A program made the position numbers and the translations under genes. This document shows positions 5,762 to 9,102 of a stretch of DNA of 9,102 nt, piece after piece. A model generated the notes under the pieces. The model searched no databases. It saw nothing but the letters and a program-made list of their open reading frames with translations, and had not been told where the DNA came from. Numbering within the stretch: the stretch's first letter is position 1; each line of letters opens with the position of its first letter. The DNA is from an uncultured Brachyspira sp. (GTDB taxonomy: Bacteria; Cyanobacteriota; Vampirovibrionia; Gastranaerophilales; Gastranaerophilaceae): the NCBI GenBank assembly GCA_900321895.1, contig ONYB01000166.1, positions 1 through 9,102 on the forward strand, read 5' to 3'.

Positions 5762-7720
5762 ATGCAAGTTTCAAAAATATCAAATTCTTATGTAAATCTC
5801 GCGTTTCAGCGTAAACTCAGAGATGACGAAAAAATGGAATACAGAAATGACACAATCCGTCAGGCTTACAATTTTCTCGGGATTAAGGATGTGTCGATGA
5901 TTATGCACGGAACTTCTTTCCCTGTGTCAAAAAACGATATAGGCGTCGGTTCTCCGTTTAATTCACTTTCAAAAGATGTCGTCGAATTGGAGCGTTTGCA
6001 CGGGTTTACGTCAGAGCAGTTAGGACCTTTGGGTGAGATTACAAAGAAGGATATTTCGCCTTATGCCTCGACAGTCTGGGCAAAGAATAAGTTGTTTATT
6101 GATTTTAACGCTTTGACAACTGATAAATATGCAAATATTTTGGACAAAGAAAGCGTTTCTAATTTTTCAGTTCCTTATGATGGAAAAAATAATAATTACG
6201 AATATTCAAAGTTTTACGAGGCATTTGAAAATTCTGATATTTTGTTAAATATTGCCTATGACAATTTTTTGACAAAGCTCGGTTCGGGCAATAAAAACGC
6301 AATAGCTTTGAATAATGAATACACGAAATTTAAACATGAAAATAACAAAAGATTGTTGAAGGAAGCGACTTTCACAGTGCTTAGCAAAATTTACGGAACT
6401 GACGATTTTGAAGAGTGGGAAAGCGATTTAGACAGAAATTTGCCTGAACGTTTAGATGTAAGCGACCCTGAAGCAATCAGTCGTTTTAAATACTTGATTG
6501 ACCGAAACGGTCGTGATTTTAAAATGTACGCTTTTACTCAGTTTTTGATTAACAAGCAAATGGCGGAGCACAAAAAATACCGTGAAAATATCGGGTTCAA
6601 GTATAATGCCGACGAACTTGTCGGAACTTCTAAAATGGAAGAGTATATTTATAAAGACGCCTTTTTAAAAAATTTGAGAATGGGTTGCCAATTCGGTGGG
6701 CCTTACGGACCTCAACTTTGGGATTTTCCTGTTCCTGACCCGAAAAAATTGTTTAACTCGGACGGCTCACTCGGTGCTGCCGGAAAATTCATCAAGGCAA
6801 AACTTGAATCAGCCCTGAATGATTGCGAAAACGTCAGAATTGACCACGTTTTTGGAATTATAAATCCGTATGTATATGACAAAAATTCTGTTGTAATCAA
6901 AAACGGACAAATGGATTGCGGAAAGTTCAGGGGCGGATATTTGTCGCAAATGCACGATTTAGATCCGAACGGCGATTATTGGAAAATTCTTGAAAAGATA
7001 ATTTTACCTACAATGAGGGAGCATGGAGTTGACCCGAATAATGCGGTATGGGAAGACTTGGGTACACGTCCTGAAGGTTTTGACAATCTTTTCTACAATA
7101 TACTTGATTTACCGGGGATTACGGAACTCGGCTACCAGCGTGCCGAAAATGCGGGCAGAAGAAAAAATTGGTCATATATGGGCTCTCACGATTCTTGGCC
7201 GGCTCTTAAACTGGTGAAAGACGGTGGATATTTAGGAAATCAGGCATGGGCTCCAGAATATTTGGCAGGATTTTTGAACTCTGACCCGACCCGTTCTAAA
7301 GAACGTATAGAATTTCAGGACAAAATCGTAAAAGACCCGATGGAAAGAATTAAGGCAAAATTTGCAGATTTGTTTATGTGTTCTGACAAAATTCAAATTT
7401 CGTTTGCTGATTTCTTCGGTATCGACAAGGTTTACAACTATGGCGGGCAAGATGTCAAGACCAACTGGAAGTTGAGATTAAGCAAGAATTTTGAGGACGC
7501 ATATTACAAAAACCTTTCATCAGACCACCCGACGGCATTGAATTTGCCGGAAATTTTGAAGATTGCGGTTCGAGCAAAAATTGATAGGGAAGTTGTCCAG
7601 AAAATGCAAACAGACCCGGATAATGCGGATACCTTCAGAAAATCAATCAATGCAAGAATGCAACCGTTGCTCGATCGCTTGGATAAATTTGAACACATTT
7701 TGAAAGAAAAAGAAAATTAA
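5762..7720 (+). CDS. malQ: Divergent 4-alpha-glucanotransferase (GH77, amylomaltase family)
   Basis: A 652-residue GH77-type enzyme, expected to transfer alpha-1,4-glucan segments between maltodextrins in the cytoplasm. Landmarks in order: QLGPLGE followed by ISPYAST (about 98-104), matching the family's LPLGPT...SPY segment; AKNKLFIDF, matching the AgNpllIdl strand; GGPYGPQLWDFPV (312-324), matching the PPD...GQ.WG.P loop; RIDHVFG with Asp361 at the nucleophile position; WEDLG with Glu431 at the acid/base position; LPGITELGY; and SHDS with Asp477 at the third catalytic position. All three carboxylates are present, so activity is plausible. The usual GDIPI(Y/F)V motif is missing and is replaced by an ADELVGTSKMEEY stretch near 283-295. 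The first 17 residues (MQVSKISN ... LAFQRK) are an added leader also seen on the minus-strand gene at 7857-8669. It lies 32 bases after the FlhA_C-like gene, with a weak AGGGA site 12 bases before the ATG. Confidence 0.82.
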   Translation: MQVSKISNSYVNLAFQRKLRDDEKMEYRNDTIRQAYNFLGIKDVSMIMHGTSFPVSKNDIGVGSPFNSLSKDVVELERLHGFTSEQLGPLGEITKKDISPYASTVWAKNKLFIDFNALTTDKYANILDKESVSNFSVPYDGKNNNYEYSKFYEAFENSDILLNIAYDNFLTKLGSGNKNAIALNNEYTKFKHENNKRLLKEATFTVLSKIYGTDDFEEWESDLDRNLPERLDVSDPEAISRFKYLIDRNGRDFKMYAFTQFLINKQMAEHKKYRENIGFKYNADELVGTSKMEEYIYKDAFLKNLRMGCQFGGPYGPQLWDFPVPDPKKLFNSDGSLGAAGKFIKAKLESALNDCENVRIDHVFGIINPYVYDKNSVVIKNGQMDCGKFRGGYLSQMHDLDPNGDYWKILEKIILPTMREHGVDPNNAVWEDLGTRPEGFDNLFYNILDLPGITELGYQRAENAGRRKNWSYMGSHDSWPALKLVKDGGYLGNQAWAPEYLAGFLNSDPTRSKERIEFQDKIVKDPMERIKAKFADLFMCSDKIQISFADFFGIDKVYNYGGQDVKTNWKLRLSKNFEDAYYKNLSSDHPTALNLPEILKIAVRAKIDREVVQKMQTDPDNADTFRKSINARMQPLLDRLDKFEHILKEKEN

Positions 7721-7731
7721 TAGCGGTTTTG

Positions 7732-7773
7732 AGCAGTAGAGTGGGTATACTTCGTTTTCTCCACCATACTGCT
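7732..7773 (+). terminator. Imperfect hairpin after the glucanotransferase gene, possible terminator
   Basis: AGCAGTAGAGTGGG (7732-7745) pairs with TCCACCATACTGCT (7760-7773) over 14 positions, with two internal mismatches and one G-T pair, and closes a 14-base loop. It begins 11 bases after the stop of the glucanotransferase gene. There is no good T run on either side, so a rho-independent terminator is only possible. It may instead be part of the repeat patch around it, or an mRNA-stabilising structure between converging genes. Confidence 0.4.
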
Positions 7774-7790
7774 TTCACTAACACTGCTAA

Positions 7791-7831
7791 ACGTAAAGGA
7801 CATTTCACCCTTCACCTTTCACGTAAAGGAC
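7791..7831. repeat. 11-base direct repeat flanking three tandem heptamers
   Basis: ACGTAAAGGAC occurs at 7791-7801 and again at 7821-7831, exactly 30 bases apart. Between and slightly overlapping the second copy are three contiguous heptamers: ATTTCAC (7802-7808), CCTTCAC (7809-7815) and CTTTCAC (7816-7822). On the minus strand these read GTGAAAG, GTGAAGG, GTGAAAT. A further TTTCAC occurs at 7773-7778. No coding pattern explains this. Short tandem heptamer repeats are known from cyanobacterial intergenic DNA, which makes a genome-wide repeat family plausible but unproven. Confidence 0.6.
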
Positions 7832-7856
7832 TTATCGCCAGAAACTTGCCAATCCC

Positions 7857-8669
7857 CTATTTTTCTACTGCTGTACCTGTTTCAATCCCTGGGACACATA
7901 GGAATAGCGGAACTGTATTTGTTATTGCCGTCGAAATCGGTGATTTGTCCGCCATAAGTGTAATTGCCATGCTTAAATCATCTACGTGCGGTGCAAAATC
8001 GGAGGTTCTGACTTTTCTGTCAACTTTTTTGTGATAGATTTTGTCGTTGATAAAGTTGGAAACCTTGTTGCCGATTAATATACCTGCGGCAAGTCCGCCG
8101 AGTGTCATTACGATTGACGGTGTGAATTTAAGGAATTTATTCGTGAATTTAACGGCTTTCCCTTTAAATCCGTTCGCACTTGATTTGATTTGTGGAACGT
8201 GTTTTAAAATTTGTGGTTTGAATTTGTCATAAAGTCTGGAAACCCCGCCAACGCACATGACAGGAACAAGAACATTTCCTAAAAGTTGGTTCAAAACCTC
8301 TCTGCCTTTGGCTTTCAGGTTCTTTTTGTCATCTGCTAACGCACCGCCTGCGAAACCGCCGACAACAGAACTGCTTGCAAGTGTTAAAATTTCTTTTTCT
8401 TCAAGGCTTATGAGCTTTTTATTCGGGTGTTTTTTGTCATAAAGTCTGAATATTGACCAATCTTTTATCGGAGTTTCATATATTTTTTTCGGACTAAGTG
8501 AAAATCCTTGCTTTTTGGCAATCAAGGCATAAGCCGTACCGACTGCGATTGCACTGCCGATTGTTGCCGCTCTCTTTACTAATTTCTCTTTTGATTTGCC
8601 CGCCTCTGCTTGTGGTGCGGTCTGTGTGAAATTTGTATTTTGAAAATTTGATATTTTACTTACTAGCAT
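7857..8669 (-). CDS. Hydrophobic protein of unknown function with a VSKISN leader
   Basis: I do not recognise a named family. The protein is 270 residues from the preferred ATG. Residues 1-17 form a polar leader (MLVSKISNFQNTNF) that matches the start of the glucanotransferase. A lysine-rich stretch follows (25-33). Glycine- and alanine-rich hydrophobic segments lie at about 34-51, 95-112, 129-144, 184-203 and 245-262, suggesting a membrane-associated or membrane-inserting protein. RLYDK followed by a proline three residues later appears twice (75-82 and 145-152), hinting at an internal duplication of about 70 residues. No signal peptide or lipobox is seen. It converges on the glucanotransferase gene and ends within the repeat patch. 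An ATG at 8675 would add two residues (MN) but is only 2 bases from the ribosome site. The coding assignment is well supported by length and the conserved leader; its function is unknown. Confidence 0.8.
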   Translation of the reverse strand: MLVSKISNFQNTNFTQTAPQAEAGKSKEKLVKRAATIGSAIAVGTAYALIAKKQGFSLSPKKIYETPIKDWSIFRLYDKKHPNKKLISLEEKEILTLASSSVVGGFAGGALADDKKNLKAKGREVLNQLLGNVLVPVMCVGGVSRLYDKFKPQILKHVPQIKSSANGFKGKAVKFTNKFLKFTPSIVMTLGGLAAGILIGNKVSNFINDKIYHKKVDRKVRTSDFAPHVDDLSMAITLMADKSPISTAITNTVPLFLCVPGIETGTAVEK

Positions 8670-8677
8670 GTTCATAA

Positions 8678-8684
8678 CCTTCTT
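8678..8684 (-). promoter_or_regulatory. Ribosome binding site choosing the start of the minus-strand gene
   Basis: On the minus strand AAGAAGG (8684 down to 8678) lies 8 bases before the ATG at 8669 but only 2 bases before the in-frame ATG at 8675. Normal spacing favours 8669. That start also aligns the leader residue for residue with the glucanotransferase leader (M-L-VSKISN against M-Q-VSKISN). Confidence 0.65.
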
Positions 8685-8784
8685 TTCAATTCTATCAAAT
8701 GCCGTAAAGAAAAAACCTTGCTATTTTATCTTACAATTTTTACAAAACTTAAATTCAACTGTAACGATTTTTTAATATACTAAA

Positions 8785-8790
8785 ATTATA
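8785..8790 (-). promoter_or_regulatory. Candidate -10 element for the minus-strand gene
   Basis: The minus strand reads TATAAT at 8790-8785, a perfect -10 hexamer in the divergent spacer, but I see no convincing -35 at normal distance and no TG extension. It would leave a leader of roughly 110 bases. A weaker TAAAAT lies nearer the gene. In such AT-rich DNA perfect hexamers are expected by chance, so this is tentative. Confidence 0.3.
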
Positions 8791-8818
8791 ACGCAAAAAA
8801 AAATTTTTAGGGGAATTG

Positions 8819-8824
8819 TATATT
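8819..8824 (+). promoter_or_regulatory. Candidate -10 element for the last plus-strand gene
   Basis: TATATT at 8819-8824 would start a transcript near 8831, about 22 bases before the ATG at 8853. Another candidate, TATACT, lies at 8776-8781. Neither has a clear -35. The spacer from 8670 to 8852 otherwise holds only AT-rich sequence, including an A run at 8795-8803, and no gene or stable hairpin that I can see. Confidence 0.25.
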
Positions 8825-8852
8825 TTGTAAAAAGGTTAGAAATTTTAATTTT

Positions 8853-9102
8853 ATGAATACAATAAAAGTTACTCCAAATCAGACGCTGAAGGATTTCAGC
8901 TACGGCAGAAAGTTTGTAAAAGGACTTGCGAGCCGTTCTATTGCCCCTGTTATTTTGTTAGAAGCCTTTGTAGAAGGCGGAAGAACGTATCAAGCGTACA
9001 AGAGAGGCGGATTTACCGAGGCTCGAGAACGTCTTACCGAAGAAATGATTGGTGCTGCCTTTTGGTTTAGCGGAGTACCTTTATTTGATAGTTTAATCGA
9101 CA
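8853..9102 (+). CDS. N-terminal part of a protein of unknown function (partial)
   Basis: The frame is open from ATG at 8853 to the window end (83 residues seen). It begins MNTIKVTPNQTLKDF, then a basic stretch, a hydrophobic patch APVILLEAFV (31-40), GGRTYQAYKRGG (42-53) and a second hydrophobic segment at about 65-82 (MIGAAFWFSGVPLF). I know no functional name for it. It lacks a signal peptide and has no good Shine-Dalgarno: AAAGG lies 17 bases upstream. An in-frame TAG at 8808-8810 and no alternative start codon between there and 8853 make this ATG the only choice. It is divergent from the neighbouring hydrophobic protein, and both share a polar leader followed by glycine-rich hydrophobic segments, but their leaders are not the same sequence. 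Confidence 0.7.
   Translation, partial: MNTIKVTPNQTLKDFSYGRKFVKGLASRSIAPVILLEAFVEGGRTYQAYKRGGFTEARERLTEEMIGAAFWFSGVPLFDSLID

Larger units (their letters stand above)
7732..7872. repeat. 9-base inverted repeat bounding the intergenic repeat patch
   Basis: AGCAGTAGA (7732-7740) is the exact reverse complement of TCTACTGCT (7864-7872), enclosing 123 bases. The right arm lies inside the last codons of the minus-strand gene (GTAVEK end). No target-site duplication is visible outside the arms. This could be the ends of a small non-autonomous element, or a chance match reinforced by a third related copy at 7767-7773 (TACTGCT). Confidence 0.3.

Noticed and set aside
7791..7831. A CRISPR array from two 11-base repeats 30 bases apart
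   Set aside because: There are only two copies, the repeats are too short, the middle is itself repetitive and no cas gene is present.
7729..8034. Plus-strand frame of 101 codons starting with TTG after the glucanotransferase gene
   Set aside because: It runs across the repeat patch and then antisense to the hydrophobic-protein gene, with no ribosome site; the minus-strand gene with its conserved leader explains the region better.

Overview
The window looks like a chromosome segment from a low-GC, double-membraned bacterium. My best guess is a gut-type non-photosynthetic relative of cyanobacteria (Vampirovibrionia/Melainabacteria, order Gastranaerophilales). The reasons are a three-POTRA Omp85/BamA beside a Skp-type chaperone, the AT-rich coding sequence, and two unrelated proteins that both begin with an 'M-x-VSKISN' motif. 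I associate such N-termini with that lineage from memory. No rRNA or marker gene here proves it.

Layout. Bases 1-78 hold the tail of an unidentified gene, followed by a hairpin terminator (99-133). A compact extended -10 promoter then leads straight into rsmI (150-959), a 16S rRNA 2'-O-methyltransferase, with almost no room for a leader. A second extended -10 promoter (1007-1015) starts a likely five-gene plus-strand operon with gaps of 13-32 bases. Its genes are a BamA/Omp85 outer-membrane assembly protein (1050-2963, TTG start), a Skp/OmpH periplasmic chaperone (2984-3442), a uridine phosphorylase-type nucleoside phosphorylase (3470-4237), a soluble protein combining a DUF4177-like N-terminus, a coiled coil and an FlhA/SctV C-terminal domain (4251-5729), and a divergent GH77 4-alpha-glucanotransferase (5762-7720). 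Bases 7721-7856 hold an intergenic repeat patch with an imperfect hairpin, an 11-base direct repeat, three tandem heptamers and a 9-base inverted repeat. A converging minus-strand gene (8669-7857) encodes a hydrophobic protein of unknown function. After a 183-base divergent spacer, a partial plus-strand gene of unknown function starts at 8853 and runs off the end.

How the genes fit together. BamA and Skp act together in outer-membrane protein biogenesis. Uridine phosphorylase and the glucanotransferase are metabolic enzymes (pyrimidine salvage, alpha-glucan handling). RsmI acts on the ribosome. The odd member is the membrane-less FlhA_C-like protein: this domain is normally the cytoplasmic docking platform of a flagellar or type III export gate, but here it has no membrane part and no other export gene nearby. 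It sits directly upstream of a glucanotransferase with the VSKISN N-terminus, and the unrelated hydrophobic protein downstream carries the same N-terminus. The shared leader and the orphan export-gate domain are the two most unusual features of the window.
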